From Naganishia liquefaciens (taxonomy: Eukaryota > Basidiomycota > Tremellomycetes > Filobasidiales > Filobasidiaceae): a DNA stretch of 64,000 bases. Position numbers and translations under genes: made by a program. The notes under the pieces were generated by a model. The model saw nothing but the letters and a program-made list of their open reading frames with translations, was not told the origin of the DNA and ran no database searches. Below are positions 10,822 through 22,126 of the stretch, piece by piece (position 1 is the first letter of the stretch; the number at the start of each line of letters is the position of its first letter). The stretch covers positions 1,054,001-1,118,000 of the forward strand of contig BLZA01000017.1 of NCBI GenBank assembly GCA_013423385.1, given 5' to 3'.

Positions 10822-13072
10822 CTACTCCTTTCTATCTGAATGCATGATCGTGTTCTCGGCCCAGCGCCGGACTACTCCTCTGCCGTGTTCCTGCTCTGGG
10901 AATTTCGTACCATCTCTGCCTCGTTTTATCAACTTCCGTTCCAAACATTGCCTTCTAGATACTCACCTGACGACGATCGCGGCGTGTGCATTGCCCACCA
11001 TAGGAAGCCAAGTCAGCCATTTTCTTAATCGCTGCGAATCGATGCCCTCATTGAGATTCTTGATGATCCGTCTCTGAACGTCGGTCAGTTGAAGCTTGAC
11101 GTCCTTCTTCACAGTAAGATCCGGTCGCTTCGGTGATGCATCCGGGTCATGAGCGGGATGGGGATAGGGCATCGGATCGGCATCGGTATATCTCGTTCGA
11201 TCTGCCAATGTGGAGACTGTTCGATTAGATGGTGGCCAAGCGGTACTTCCTATTGGTGAATGCGGGCGCGCCACATGATCTTTCTGAGACCCCGAGGGCA
11301 CGCCTGTGGTCCAATTTTTGATGCTGCCGAGCATAAGACCAAGACCATCGTCACCCCCTGCAGGAGACTCGTTGATGAGGGTGGATTCCGATTGCGTCGA
11401 TTCTGCAGAACTGGATCGTCGACTCTCGCTTGGATGTGTGTCCGTTTCAGGCCACTGGTCGTCTAGTCTGATGCGCTCTTCGTCGTCACTTTCTGGCTCG
11501 GAACCGGGTGAGAATCCCGTCGTACGGCGAATCATACCATTACTGAGCGATCTTGCTGCCGTGTTCAACCTTCTTCGTACCATGTGCATCGAGCCAGGGG
11601 TCTGCAAAGAGGAATGTCGCACGCTAGCTGGTCCCGGCGAAGTTGTGCCCCAGTCCAGCTCTCCTCCAACGCGATCCTGGGATTGATGCGCGAGGGCGAC
11701 GGCTGTGGCAATGGTTTCGTTGATCGACTGACTCCCAGAGACCGCTGCAGCCCGTCGCCTTGCTCTTCCAGAATCTATCACAAAGGCGACAACCACTCCG
11801 ACCATAAAGACGGGCATAAAGACGGGAGTCAAGGCGTAGAAAATCCAATTAAACGGCGATTGGAATGTCAAGAATGGCGGGAATATTGAGGGTTGTTTCC
11901 GCTTGGCGTCTAGTCTCATTCGCTTTGGCTGTCGCCGACTGGATGACAGTGCTCGCGACATATCAGGCCGACGCACGGAAGATATTGTCGTAGACAAATG
12001 TCGGAAGACGGTTGACGGAGCTGGCCTGTCTCTCTGTTCCATACCATCCTGAATGGGAACCGTGTACCAGCGCTGAATGATCCTAGCCTCATCCGTTTCC
12101 ACCACAACTTCTTCCGAAACCGCAGCCTTTGCGGGTGTCTCTACGAATGGATCATCGAAATTGATTGCACCTGTTGGATAAGTCACCGTATGGTCTTGAA
12201 CACTGAAGTCTCAACGATCAGCTTGTCAGCCTGCAGGAATGGCCATCTTCTACTCACGCATTCGCAAAGATATCTATCCGCTCAAAGCGGTTGAGCGTTT
12301 GAATAAAGATTCCCTCTTTGAGGGGCAAGACCGTTCAGCACAGATTATCCGCAAGATCGGTAGGGCTTGACACGTACCAGGATCTGACATGACTTCCAGA
12401 AGCGGGCGTTCGTCCTTTGTAGAGTACGTGTCCCAGGCATACAATTGGTCCCCTGTGCGTCCTAGAAGCGAATATCCCCATTTCACCGCCACCCATTGCC
12501 AGAAACGTCCGCGATATTTCATTATCCCGACGTGGGGCGCGGCAAGTGTGGTGAAATTAATCGGTCGATGTTTGGTGAAGAAGGAAGGGTCACGGGTATG
12601 CAGAATGGCAATCGCATAACGAGCAATCACTGGAGTTGCGTGTGCGTCAGTATCGTGTGTTCTGACGTCAGAAGCAAAGTACTTGCATCCTCCGACGCTG
12701 TATCCCATGATACTGAAATCACGCACGACCCGAGAACCATCCTTCTCGATTCTCCGAACTTCTCTCTCAATCTCCTTGGCAACTCTGCTGGCGCACACGT
12801 CAATCCCATCGTAGGTGTGAGTACCCTCATTGCCTTGGGCAACAATCGCATGAAGATCCGGTATATCGGCAACATTTCCTCCCTGACGAGCCTTCTCAAT
12901 GGCGTGTTCATTCGCTTGCTGCAACTCTTCATGCGCAACGGCGAGATGGCGAGGGTTGCCTGGAGGAAGGAGGGCTTTAGCAATTTCTTTACCGGCCCGA
13001 AGGAGCGGACTCACCCCATAAGCCATGTACCAAGACTACGAGGTGGACGCTTTTGGGACTTTGAGCATGCAT
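10822..13072 (-). CDS. DUF676 serine esterase/lipase, copy B (Lpl1/Rog1-like)
   Basis: Predicted alpha/beta-hydrolase acting on glycerolipids or phospholipids; the yeast relative Lpl1 sits on lipid droplets, but the substrate here is inferred. The start at 13072 gives MHAQSPKSVHLVVLVHGLWG with the oxyanion-loop HGLWG. The nucleophile elbow is FSIMGYSVGG near 12700, followed by TTLAAPHVGI. A hydrophobic hairpin (NWIFYALTPVFMPVFMVGVV) lies near 11810-11850, then a long acidic and serine-rich insert, a conserved LTDVQRRIIKNLNEGID block and the end HGRGVVRRWAENTI. The stop is at 10822. One intron (12630-12686) begins with GCAAGT rather than GT; copy A has GTAAGT there. That intron is 57 bases with no stop, so it may also be retained in frame. 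An upstream in-frame extension to 13255 exists but is not needed. Confidence 0.85.
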
Positions 13073-14030
13073 GATTGAGGTCGAATGGCAATGGAGATGT
13101 TGTCCGTGAATGATACTTTGGAGAATGGGACGTCGACTTGTCGCAAAGGTGGAATTCAACGAGGTACGAGAGGCAGGAGGTCGGTGACGTGATGTCGCCA
13201 CACCAGAAAAAAATGACAAACGCTTCAAAGACCTGAGTTGTCTAACAGCATTCATGTATCCCGTGGCAAAAGGGAGGTTGTCCAGGTTGCGAAACCGATT
13301 AGAGATTTATGCGCGATGCCAGAGTATACATCTATGGCCGACAAGATGAATGATCCATTGGAAACTTGATCGGTTCCCAGAGGTCGTTGTCGAACTGGAA
13401 TGCATTTCGCCATTCCCCATGGAGCTCGCGCCCGTGGTGAAGTCAAGATTCGCATGACGGCAACCGGGGCTGCTGCTCATTACCGCCGAGCGCGCGAATG
13501 ATTCCTGCAGTAATGTTGCAGCTGTTCCGGCACCGAGCCATCCATTGAGCGATCATGCCAGGCTCAGGCTCAGGGCATTCCAAGCACTTTCGGAACCCGA
13601 TCATGCTGATTCCCGAGAAGATGAAGCTCTCCAAGCTGAAAAGCCGGTGTTGGGAATCACCTCGGAATCCATTAGCTAATCCATTACGCCAGGCTATTAC
13701 GCCGTTCCCTCCCGCCACGTGGAACGCACGCGAAGGTCTGACATGACGACATTTCAGAGTCACGTGATGCGGTCGCATCGGACCGCAACCCCCGGGTTTT
13801 GACCAGTCGACTCGCCGGTCGCGTGTGAACATGGCATATGCAGGATTCTGACAATAGCTATTGGAGCATGATGCTGATAGGCGAATCTCTTTTTCATTTC
13901 ATCATTGATAGACTTGGCGTCTAAAAGAACGCACAAACGCGGTTCGCAGAAGCCTCGGCCGCGGCTGGGAATGATCATCTTATTGACACGCCATTAAGGA
14001 TACCAGTCGACAGAGTGTATTCTGCTCAAG
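13073..14030. other. Intergenic, nothing recognised
   Basis: Contains the promoter side of the lipase copy B and the 3' flank of the PhzF gene. A 129-codon open frame at 13443-13832 (-) has no recognisable motif and unusual composition, so I do not call it a gene. Confidence 0.4.
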
Positions 14031-15035
14031 CTACACGCATTGTACCAGTTGCGACTGGAGCAAGGGCAATGATTTCAGCGGTCTGCGGGGAACCTCAACC
14101 GCGATCATGGTACACTCACCCTCGAACGCACTACCCCTCAACAGCACGCGTTGCTCGGCCTCTAGCCAGACACAGCGAATCTCTCCCTTTCTCGGCCCAC
14201 CCTGCACTCCTACAATTTCATCCCCAGACTTGAAGCCCGAAAGCCTTGTCGACCAGAATGGAGCAAGCGCGCAATGGTATGAACCGGTGACGGGATCCTC
14301 GTTGACGCCAAGCAGAGGACCGAACACGCGAGTGACGATGTGTGGGCGAGAACCGGTTTTGGTTTGGGCCGTGAAGCCGACGAGTGGGTGTTTTTGGATC
14401 CTCTTTCATGGCAGGGCAGTCAGCTCTACAGGTCAAGTACACTATCAACACAGGGCGCGACTCACCAGATGCTCAACATTGACTTGCCAGTCACCCAGCT
14501 GCTCGCTGGCCGACTCGTCGAATTCAACGACCAGATACTTCTCCTCTGCGAAGATTCCCTTGATCTTCGGGGACGATCCGACAATGGATCGCTTGATAGC
14601 CTCTTCGTACTCTGCATATTCGCTGCCCGTTATCTCTTGAGGCATGATCGCAGGAAAGTTTAATTCCAATGATCCGTCTGGCAGCTTGCGTGTCGTCAAC
14701 TCGCCCGAGAGAGTGTTGAACTTGAAGGTCTCGATGTCTGATAGCTCTGGTCGAAGGGAGAGCGCGAATCCTGACGCGAGTGTAGCATGGCCGCACAGGT
14801 TGACCTCTTCTGTCGGAGTAAGCCACCGCAGGTTGTAGGTTCCGCGCGTCGAAGTCGGTGATATGAATGCCGTTTCGCTTAGGTTGAATTCGGCGGCGAT
14901 CTTTCGTAAGTTGTCCTCCGTGAAAATCTCCTTCAACTCGTCTTCAATGAAGATGACAGCCGCGGGATTGCCGCTAAAGGGCGAACTAGAGAATGCATCG
15001 ATGATGGTATACGGAAAGGATGTTGGTGTCGCCAT
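14031..15035 (-). CDS. PhzF-family isomerase-like protein
   Basis: Member of the PhzF/diaminopimelate-epimerase fold, cytosolic. Fungal members are of unknown substrate, so the reaction is not assigned. The start at 15035 gives MATPTSFPYTIIDAFSSSPF with GNPAAVIF, the usual N-terminus of the family. An in-frame upstream Met at 15125 is less likely. Family signatures are the catalytic Glu in EFNLSETAFISP, NLCGHATLASGFAL in the first half, and DPVTGSYHCALAPFW in the second. One intron is visible (donor GTGAGT near 14452, acceptor near 14405), linking HL to HPLVGFTAQTKTGS. The total is about 310 residues, normal for the family. It is transcribed in the same direction as the SGNH gene about 600 bases upstream. 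Confidence 0.9.
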
Positions 15036-15633
15036 CTTGTGGGTGGTTGCGAACTTTGGCGTCGATCTAGTGGGCTTACGAGCGTTTTTGATCGAGCTGT
15101 AGCGCTCTATATAGTCATGCATCACAAAGAGTTTTGCAATACAAGGGCTGATGAGTCACCAATTGGCAGAGTCATTCGTCACCTCTTTTGGTTCCGCGTC
15201 CTCCTCTAAATTCACGACCGTCAAAGCCATAGTATCTAGCATTTCGGGTCGGCCGTGCTTTCGGATCGATAGGTGGATCTCTCGCATGGACACGGCGGCG
15301 TTTTCTCATCCCATCGTCCCAGGAAAATCCACCCGCGGGAAACGGAGAGTCACCACTGTCGACGATCTGGGGCTGGCGCAAAGCGTCCTTTCGGTCCTAT
15401 CAAGACATTAGATCTCGATTCTTGGTTCATTATGGGTATATACATCAATGGCCTTGCAGCACTAGGGGACTTTAGGACGGGCAGTGCTCTAGGGCAGGAT
15501 CCACGTTGCGTTTGAACATCCGATTCCCGCTGCCATGTCACAGTGAAAACGCGCCCCGCCTCCGAGTAGTAGCCTAGAACGGGCGAGGCTGAATACCAAT
15601 ACACTCCGAGGCATTGTAAGAAGGGCATACAGC
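15036..15633. other. Intergenic, nothing firm
   Basis: Promoter region of the PhzF gene and 3' flank of the SGNH gene. A minus-strand frame ending YYGFDGREFRGGRGTKRGDE (stop at 15172) looks faintly protein-like, with an RGG-type end. It has only an internal ATG and no partner exon, so I leave it uncalled. Confidence 0.4.
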
Positions 15634-16761
15634 CTAGGGTGAGGTGTAAGTGTGGTGTCCCTGATGAACGGTGCAGATGCCCACCTCAAATACGTATTGC
15701 TTTCCCGTCCAGATAGCCTCCGAAAGAGGCGGATTCGGTACGAAGGGAGACTCGGTTCCGAAATTGACTTCGAATCCGGTGAAGAGTGCCATAAGGTCAG
15801 CGACCACTCTACATAGTCAGCACAAAGTGAGTTGAGCTTCTTTAGGTATTCCGTTGACGGGCGACATACCGTCCAAATAGTTCTTGCCCGCCGAGGTTCA
15901 GATGAGTGTTGTCTGCCGGAAGACGATTCATAAGGTGAGCCGCGTCCGGGCCGATCTTTTGCAGGTAATTGATCGAGGCCTCCAACAGGGGCAGAAGGGT
16001 GGTATTGGTCTGAGTAGCGACACCCCGAGCAGCTGGAAAGCACAGTCAGGGCAACAATTAGCCGGATGGCTTGCGAGGGCTCACCGTCAGCCCAGGGCCC
16101 CAGAGTATCATTGATGGTAATATTGTCGCTCTTAAAGCCTCTCCGAGACAATGGGGTTAAAATGATAGGGTGTGCGCCCAGCCCTCGTATGTTTGACACG
16201 AATTGGGTCATGTTGGCGGCCATCGATTCTGGACCGGCGATTTTCATGTCGTCTGATAGTACTTCCAGTCAGCCCGCGTCCTCCCAGGCTCTGGCTGCAC
16301 GTCCGGACTCACTGTGTCCGAACTGAATCGTGACAAAGACGCTCTTGCCGCTGTCGACCTCTGACCTGGCCGCATCGAGCGCTTGACCATACAGCCCGCG
16401 AGTGACGATGGTCCCCGTCGTGGCACCATTCGACCCGAAGTTTGCTGCAGATGAAGCTCAGTCGCGGAGGCCGCCAGGAAGAGTCGATGGACGTACCGCA
16501 CCCGATCCCAGGCTGCAGAGAGGCGCAGAAGCCGTTGCCCCATCCTCCGGCTACAAAAAGACGCCATCAGGTGAATTCCTGATCTGACTCGCGAGCATGC
16601 TTACAATTGGGAGTGACGGTATTATTGTTGGTAGTACTGTCGCCGATCAAGACGAACGATGCTTCCGAGAGTTCTCCCTTTTTTTTCTTGTCGTTCTTTG
16701 CTGTGGCATCCCCGATGGCAGCAGCAATTGCGCATAGGCTGAAAAGGCTGATAAATTTCAT
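15634..16761 (-). CDS. Secreted SGNH/GDSL esterase (rhamnogalacturonan-acetylesterase-like)
   Basis: Predicted extracellular ester hydrolase that would remove acetyl groups from plant cell-wall polysaccharide; the substrate is inferred from the family. The ATG at 16761 starts a clear signal peptide (MKFISLFSLCAIAAAIGDATA). The four SGNH blocks are present across exons: SFVLIGDSTTNNN (Ser), ANFGSNGATTGT (Gly/oxyanion region), TIQFGHNDMK (Asn, formed across an intron) and ADNTHLNLGG (Asp-x-x-His). A segment LGAHPIILTPLSRRGF matches the family core. Five or six short introns are needed. The frame stays open to TAG at 15634, giving about 260-280 residues, usual for the family. An in-frame extension upstream to 16824 would bury the signal peptide and is unlikely. 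Confidence 0.85.
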
Positions 16762-17569
16762 GGCGGGGGCGATCAAGGGCTGACGAGGTCGAAAAGGAGC
16801 TGGGTGGGCGAATCGTCTATCCAACTAGGCGCCAAGAGGATACTCACTCTGTCATATCCCTTAAATACGCATTCAGAGTGTCTGGTGCCTGCAAGCGGAG
16901 GTGGATCATAGGAAAGAAAGACAAGTTACCAACCTATGAGATAACCGACATGCGGCCCGGAGCCCCGTCTGACATTGTCACATGTTTGCATGGTATTCCT
17001 CAATACACGGATAAAACCATTCGCGAATCCAAACAGGCACGACGCCTGAATGCTAATGGCTGATGGCATGCCTAGCAAAAGGCACTGTCCCCAGCTCTGT
17101 GCCCCGATCATCGATATCTAGCCTGGGGTTAAGCTTGCTGGACTCGCCGATTCATTGCGCCCTCAAGTCTCTCCTGTAATGATTTCGAGCGTGCACCAGC
17201 CTTCAGGGGGATATGCGCTCAGCTGTTGCTACGCCGATATGTTCTCGATGAGGTCGGTTCAAGGACGCTAAGGCGATTCTAGCGTCTTATCGATACCGGG
17301 CCGGAGCGGGAAACACGCAACAGACCATCGCCAGTGTTGCATGCCAAACGCGGAGATTGAATACGTTGACAAGATGGTCAGGACGCCTCGCAATGAAAAG
17401 GTCATGGCTATCCATCAAGCGTGAGCCTCGCCGAACAATAATTTGGGAAAAATCAATGCAGCGGACTGGCTGTGGTGCTCGAGAAAACGGTCAGACCTCG
17501 CTGTGACTTCAGATTGCTCTTTCGCACTCACTTCTTCATATTTTTTTGATTTCTTTTCCCACATCGCTT
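16762..17569. other. Intergenic, nothing recognised
   Basis: About 800 bases holding the SGNH promoter and the tRNA-Gly 5' flank. I see no motif or credible open frame. Confidence 0.4.
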
Positions 17570-17640
17570 GGGTCTATAGTTTAGCGGTAGAATAGCTGCC
17601 TTCCAAGCAGCTGGTAGGGGTTCGACTCCCCTTGGACTCA
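17570..17640 (+). tRNA. tRNA-Gly (anticodon TCC)
   Basis: A 71-base cloverleaf. The acceptor stem is GGGTCTA pairing with TGGACTC (with wobble pairs) plus discriminator A. The D arm is TAGTTTAGCGGTAGAATA. The anticodon stem is GCTGC/GCAGC around loop CTTCCAA (anticodon TCC), and the T arm has TTCGACT between GGGG and CCCC. There is no intron. It is a standard nuclear fungal tRNA-Gly. Confidence 0.95.
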
Positions 17641-17642
17641 TC

Positions 17643-17647
17643 TTTTT
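17643..17647 (+). terminator. RNA polymerase III terminator of tRNA-Gly
   Basis: Five T follow two bases after the tRNA 3' end. Confidence 0.7.
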
Positions 17648-19083
17648 GCGTTGCCTGGGGCAGGAGACCCAGATCTTTCGATCTGCGAGGGATGTCGAGC
17701 CGCATCATCGAGTTCGTCCGACGGTTGTGGTGCAAAGCGGTTGCACACCATGGGAAAAATCGTTCCATATTCATATGCATCTCCCTGCTGAGTTTCTTAG
17801 CTATATCTTCCCTATAGATGGGGAACAACTCCAACCCGAAGAATACGAGGTGGCAAAAGCGCGTTTCGGCCGCCGTACCATGAGATATATCCATATTTCG
17901 TAAACGCAGGACTTTTGAGGGGTGTCTGCTCTCGATGATCCCTCCAGAACACCAGAGCGCCGCCTAGTAGCCATCTAGATTGAACAGAGCGGCAGCCACT
18001 TGCGGCAGAGTCTAGTTCATGGTACAGCTTTCTCTGCACGACTGACCATATCGCATGAATGACGTGTAGCCCTGCTTTCTCGCTAAAGCACCGATTCACC
18101 GAGGCTGTCGAAGCTTCTCTGCGAATACGACATGTGATTCAGCCAATAGACTTGTCTAGACAGACTCTGCCCTGGACTGCTTGCAGGTGTCTTTTCAATG
18201 CCCCCTCGTCGCTGATCCTTCCAGGTAGTCAACTCGGTCGCGGAATGAATTCTTTGAATGCGGGGCGGGACATCTGCTTCCGCCCGCCGGCAAGCTTATT
18301 ATAGTTCTCATCATCATTAGCCGAATCGACTCTCCTGCTGGTTCGAGTAGTAACCGGGTATATCACCCAGTACACATATAGCGCAACGTTCGTGTGCCAG
18401 AGCGCGGAGTCCATTCACTTCCCCCACGCGAGCATGGATGCGTTTGAAAAGATCCGCAAGTTATTCTAGACACTGAATCGGGCCATGACGTCGCTGTGGC
18501 TGCGGGTGAAACCACGACTGGACAATGCAAAAGTTGTATAGACGGAAAGCCGGCGGATCCTCGATTACGATTCTAAAAAGGAACTGTATGATATCCAACT
18601 TTTTATGAGCCAGCTAGCTGGTCATTTCTTCTACAAAATCCTCCGAGGCGCCAGCCGTTTTCTATCCTGCCGCTGATCCTGCTAGCTATTCCGCTACTGC
18701 ATGATTCCTCGGCGGGCACCTCTTGCCGGAACATCCAACTTTTGCCTTTCTTCCCCGAGACAATCGCTCTTCGCAATATCCCGAAATCCCTGCGGAGTGA
18801 TCACGCACGCGGTGTATTGGTGATGAGCTCCCGAACTGTGCAATGGGCAAGGCGCACAGCCAATCGTATCGAAAACTTGGAAGAATAACCCCAAGTCTCG
18901 CAACGGAGACATTCGGTTCCTGATCTGGGAGAGCCATATGGTACTGACACCTGTCCGTCAGCGCCGTCGCTCGACATTTTCCATCCCCTCGAGCACATAC
19001 ATACATACAACCGCCTTGCACTCACCCTACTCTCGATCACCCCCAAAGGAAAACCCTGCGCCACCTCATTGCCCCCCCCCCTT
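17648..19083. other. Gene-poor 1.4 kb, no gene supported
   Basis: Short fragments look weakly coding on the plus strand, for example HLPAEFLSYIFPIDGEQL near 17776-17830, reminiscent of an F-box start, and KKELYDIQLFMSQLAGHFFY near 18580-18640. Stops interrupt them and no splicing joins them. They could be remnants of a decayed gene, but the evidence is thin. Confidence 0.3.
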
Positions 19084-19665
19084 TCACATAATCCTAAACA
19101 TATTCCTGCGCGTCTCCCTCCCCTGCCCACCCTCGGGTTTCCCGCCTTCATACCCAAACCCAGCATTCCCGCCATCCATATCGAGCAACTTGCGCTTGAT
19201 TTCCTCGTCCCGCGCCGAGAGGCTGCTTGTGGTTTTTGTGGTTGATGGTTTGGGCGGGGAAGGGGCGTCTGGGGGGTGGGGGTGGGGGTTTGTTGGTGGT
19301 GAGGGAGAGGGAGTGTGGAGGGGGGATGGTATGGAAGGCGGGGATGCAGATGATTGCGGTTGTTTCTGGAAAGAGGTATACGTATCAGTCGGGGAAACAA
19401 ATCGTCGTCCACGAGCTCGAACACGGTTTCTCTTTTTGTGGGAAGCACCCGTGAAGAGGTCGATACGTGATCGTCCCCTTACGGCGCACCTTTTACACGA
19501 ACAAGATCCACGAAAGAGCGATCGGACCGCCTCGCCTCGCCACAAACTCACCTTATCCCGCGTCCACCATCCCAATCCGAAGATCCGCCTCTTGCTCAGG
19601 CCAGAGGACGACGACCGCGCCGTCCCCGCGATAGTACGGGCTCTTGGCAGTCGATGGAAGATCAT
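19084..19665 (-). CDS. Small conserved-looking protein, probably mitochondrial
   Basis: Function unknown. The start at 19665 gives MIFHRLPRARTIAGTARSSS, an Arg/Ser-rich, acid-free leader typical of mitochondrial import. The first exon ends at WWTRDK with a GTGAGT donor near 19551. The next in-phase acceptor is near 19369, after which the frame runs KQPQSSASPPSIPSP, through a proline-rich linker, to a compact acidic/glycine end (DEEIKRKLLDMDGGNAGFGY, then RETRRNMFRIM) and the stop at 19084. This gives about 130 residues. The C-terminal block looks like a conserved fungal motif rather than random sequence. The opposite strand has a long open frame here, but its content is a mirror of the proline-rich linker. 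The gene is divergent from POLD3. Confidence 0.6.
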   Translation of the reverse strand: MIFHRLPRARTIAGTARSSSSGLSKRRIFGLGWWTRDKVSLWRGEAVRSLFRGSCSCKRCAVRGRSRIDLFTGASHKKRNRVRARGRRFVSPTDTYTSFQKQPQSSASPPSIPSPLHTPSPSPPTNPHPHPPDAPSPPKPSTTKTTSSLSARDEEIKRKLLDMDGGNAGFGYEGGKPEGGQGRETRRNMFRIM

Positions 19666-19962
19666 ACTAGGAACGGGTCATGCGCAGAAAGCCCTCTACA
19701 GCGTATAGTATGTGCTCGACGAGCATGGATGGTTGCTTCTTATACTGGAATGTCGTCTAGCCGACATGACGTGATGATCCATCCCGCGTCCCTGCTCTTC
19801 TTTGGTTCCGCACTCACGTGGAAACGCGCGCGGGCGGACAAAGGGGGGGAGCGCGTCTCATGTTCCTTTCATGATTCATGACGGAACGCTGCGGTTACTG
19901 TATGATCCCATAGCGGGATAGCACTCTCCCCTCCTGTCCCAAGAGGCAATCGAATCCGCACG
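19666..19962. promoter_or_regulatory. Shared divergent promoter region
   Basis: About 300 bases separate the start of the small mitochondrial-type gene (-) from the start of the polymerase delta subunit (+). The arrangement suggests a bidirectional promoter. I could not identify a specific TATA box or factor site with confidence. Confidence 0.4.
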
Positions 19963-22126
19963 ATGGCCGCATCAGAGCAGCTCGCACACGACGCACAGGA
20001 CAGGCTCGAGAGATGGATAGATCTCGATCAGCGCGTCGTATCCTACCGCGAACTCGCACGAGAGTTTGGGATCAATATCAATCTTGCCAAAAAGTCGGTT
20101 GCGTTTTTGATCGACACCCATACATGCGTCTTCTGCTGACGCACACAAAACCCGTCTGCTTCTACAGCCTGTTGACACAGCACTACCGCGCAAATGAACA
20201 GGCCCTCTTTCCGACATACCTGATGACAGGTCGATACCTCCCGAGCATCAAATCCCTCGATCTCACCCCTATGCCGTCCGCCACTCAAGTCAACGGCTCA
20301 GTAAATGGGGAATTCAAGGCCGATGCGATGGATGTGGATACGCAGGTGCAAGGGCATTCGGAGGAAACGTCTCCGAAGGGTGTCGTAAACGAGGCGGGCG
20401 GCGCGAGTGCGGCGGTGAATGGGGATCCGTTGGTTGATGAGCAGATTGAGACGCGCGGGATGCTCCTGGTCGGGGGGCGCGATGAGATGGAAGGTTTGAT
20501 CACTTTCTATGCTTTTGTCAAGAGGACCGACCTTGGGCTGATTGGACTCTTCCATATTTTGCGGGGATAGCAAAGAAGCAGCTCTTTGTGCAGGAGACGT
20601 TACACGTACAGATTCACTCGCTCTCTGCATTCCGTATAACGGTAAGACCACGGAATCGGCAGGACGCGTCGGCGGGTGAATGCTGATAGTCATTCTTCTG
20701 GATTTCAGGATCCAGCGGTTTACCTTTCATCGACGGTGAGATTACGTGCCGTGCCGGGGTACAATAATGCGGCGACGTATGGGACGATCACCGGCGAATT
20801 CGAGCTGCTCAAGGGTAAAGCGGTATGTCGAACGCCCTTTTGCATCCTGTCCTCGGAAAGGGTACAAAACGATCCAACTAAAAAACGCATCGACTGCCTT
20901 GCAGGAAACCAAGCCGTCAAAGCCCGCGACAACGACATCCAAAGCTCCTTCCGCCAAATCTGTATCATCCGCCAGCGTCTTTTCAAAGCCCGCCGCGGCG
21001 TCAAAGACCACTCCGAGCGCTTCCGAGTCGAACAAGGCCAAGGGCAAAGCGAAAGCTACGGGGCAGGATGACGATGAGCCGATGCTCAAGCCGGGAAAGG
21101 CGAGTCCCCTGCGCGAGAACTTGGCCGGAGAAGTGCAATCGCTGATGATGCGTGACCTGGTATAGCTGCCGAGCAGGAATTCAAAGCGGGTCATTCGATC
21201 AGAGTCCCCACAGGAAGAAGAAGCCACGCCGAAGCCCAAGCAAGTCAAGGTCGAGACCGTGGCCGTCAGCATGGCAAGTCGAGAGCATTTTCCCGGGTGT
21301 TGAGCATGCGCTGATTGTTCCGCCGTTCGTAACAGCCAAATAACACTTCGACGAAACCGCTCAATGATCTACACATCGCCGACGAGGATAGACTGGCGAT
21401 GGAGGCCATGATGGACATGTCGGATAATTTTGATGCGCCGAGTAGTAGTGCGATGGTACAGCCCATGGACGAAGATCAGGACGAAGCGGGCGCCGGTACG
21501 CAGAGGTTGGCCTGGCTTTCGGACATTGTCGACTAACGCCTCGAGCAGCTCGCAGCAATAAACGAGCGTCGGCTGCTCAAACGGCAGAGCAAGCTGCAGA
21601 GGTGCCCGAGGGCCGCACGGCACAGGATGCTACGCTCGGGACAGAAGGCAAGGTTTTGAAAAAGCGTCGTGTGACGAAAAGTGTCGAAAAAATCAACAAG
21701 AGGGGCTTTGCTTGTAAGCAAGCACGCCACACTGTCGGCTCTCCGGAATGCTCCCCCGGTCCTAACACGTTTTGTTTTTCAGATTTCGAGGATGTCTCGA
21801 CAGATGAGGAATACTGGTCCGATGGTACATCTGGCGCCGGCACTGCGACTGAGAAATCCACCGCCGGCAAGGCGAACGCACTGAAGCGGAACGCATCGAC
21901 CACCTCGGTCTCCACCCGCGGGGAAGACGATGCGGATTCGGCCGGCGGTGATTCTCCGGCGTCGGGGGTAAGGAATGCTGGTAGCGCCAGGACCAAGGCC
22001 GGCGCTGCCGTCACGAGCGGGACAAGGTCGGCCGGGGCGGGCAAGACGTCTGCGGCGGGCTCGAAGCCGGCGTCGGCGAAGAAGGCGGGGCAGACGAGCA
22101 TGCTTAGCTTTTTCAAGAAGCAGTAG
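19963..22126 (+). CDS. DNA polymerase delta subunit 3 (POLD3/Cdc27)
   Basis: Nuclear non-catalytic subunit of DNA polymerase delta that links the complex to PCNA during replication and repair. The ATG at 19963 gives MAASEQLAHDAQDRLERWID, then VVSYRELAREFGININLAK. The first intron (donor GTCGGT near 20093) joins to NLLTQHYRANEQALFPTYLM, the winged-helix N-terminal domain that in the family binds the second subunit. After several introns comes a long Lys/Ser/Ala-rich region with acidic patches (DEDRLAMEAMMDMSDNFD; VLKKRRVTKSVEKINKRGF; FEDVSTDEEYWSDG). The last residues, QTSMLSFFKKQ, are a textbook PCNA-interacting box with Q, L and FF correctly spaced. The length of about 480 residues is normal. 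It is the best-supported housekeeping gene in the window after the amylase. Confidence 0.92.

Noticed and set aside
13443-13832. 129-codon open frame on the minus strand in an intergenic region
   Set aside because: No motif, no neighbouring exon and atypical composition; chance openness cannot be excluded.
15172-15381. Short minus-strand frame with an RGG-type ending
   Set aside because: It starts without an upstream ATG, has no joining exon and no clear homology; too short to support.
17776-17830. F-box-like start (HLPAEFLSYIF) near the tRNA-Gly
   Set aside because: The match is short, stops follow closely, and no downstream exons with leucine-rich or similar repeats could be found.
18938-19708. 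256-codon open frame on the plus strand
   Set aside because: It is antisense to the small mitochondrial-type gene. Its long Gly/Trp-rich part is only the complement of that gene's proline-rich linker, while the minus strand has a good presequence, an intron in phase and a conserved-looking end.
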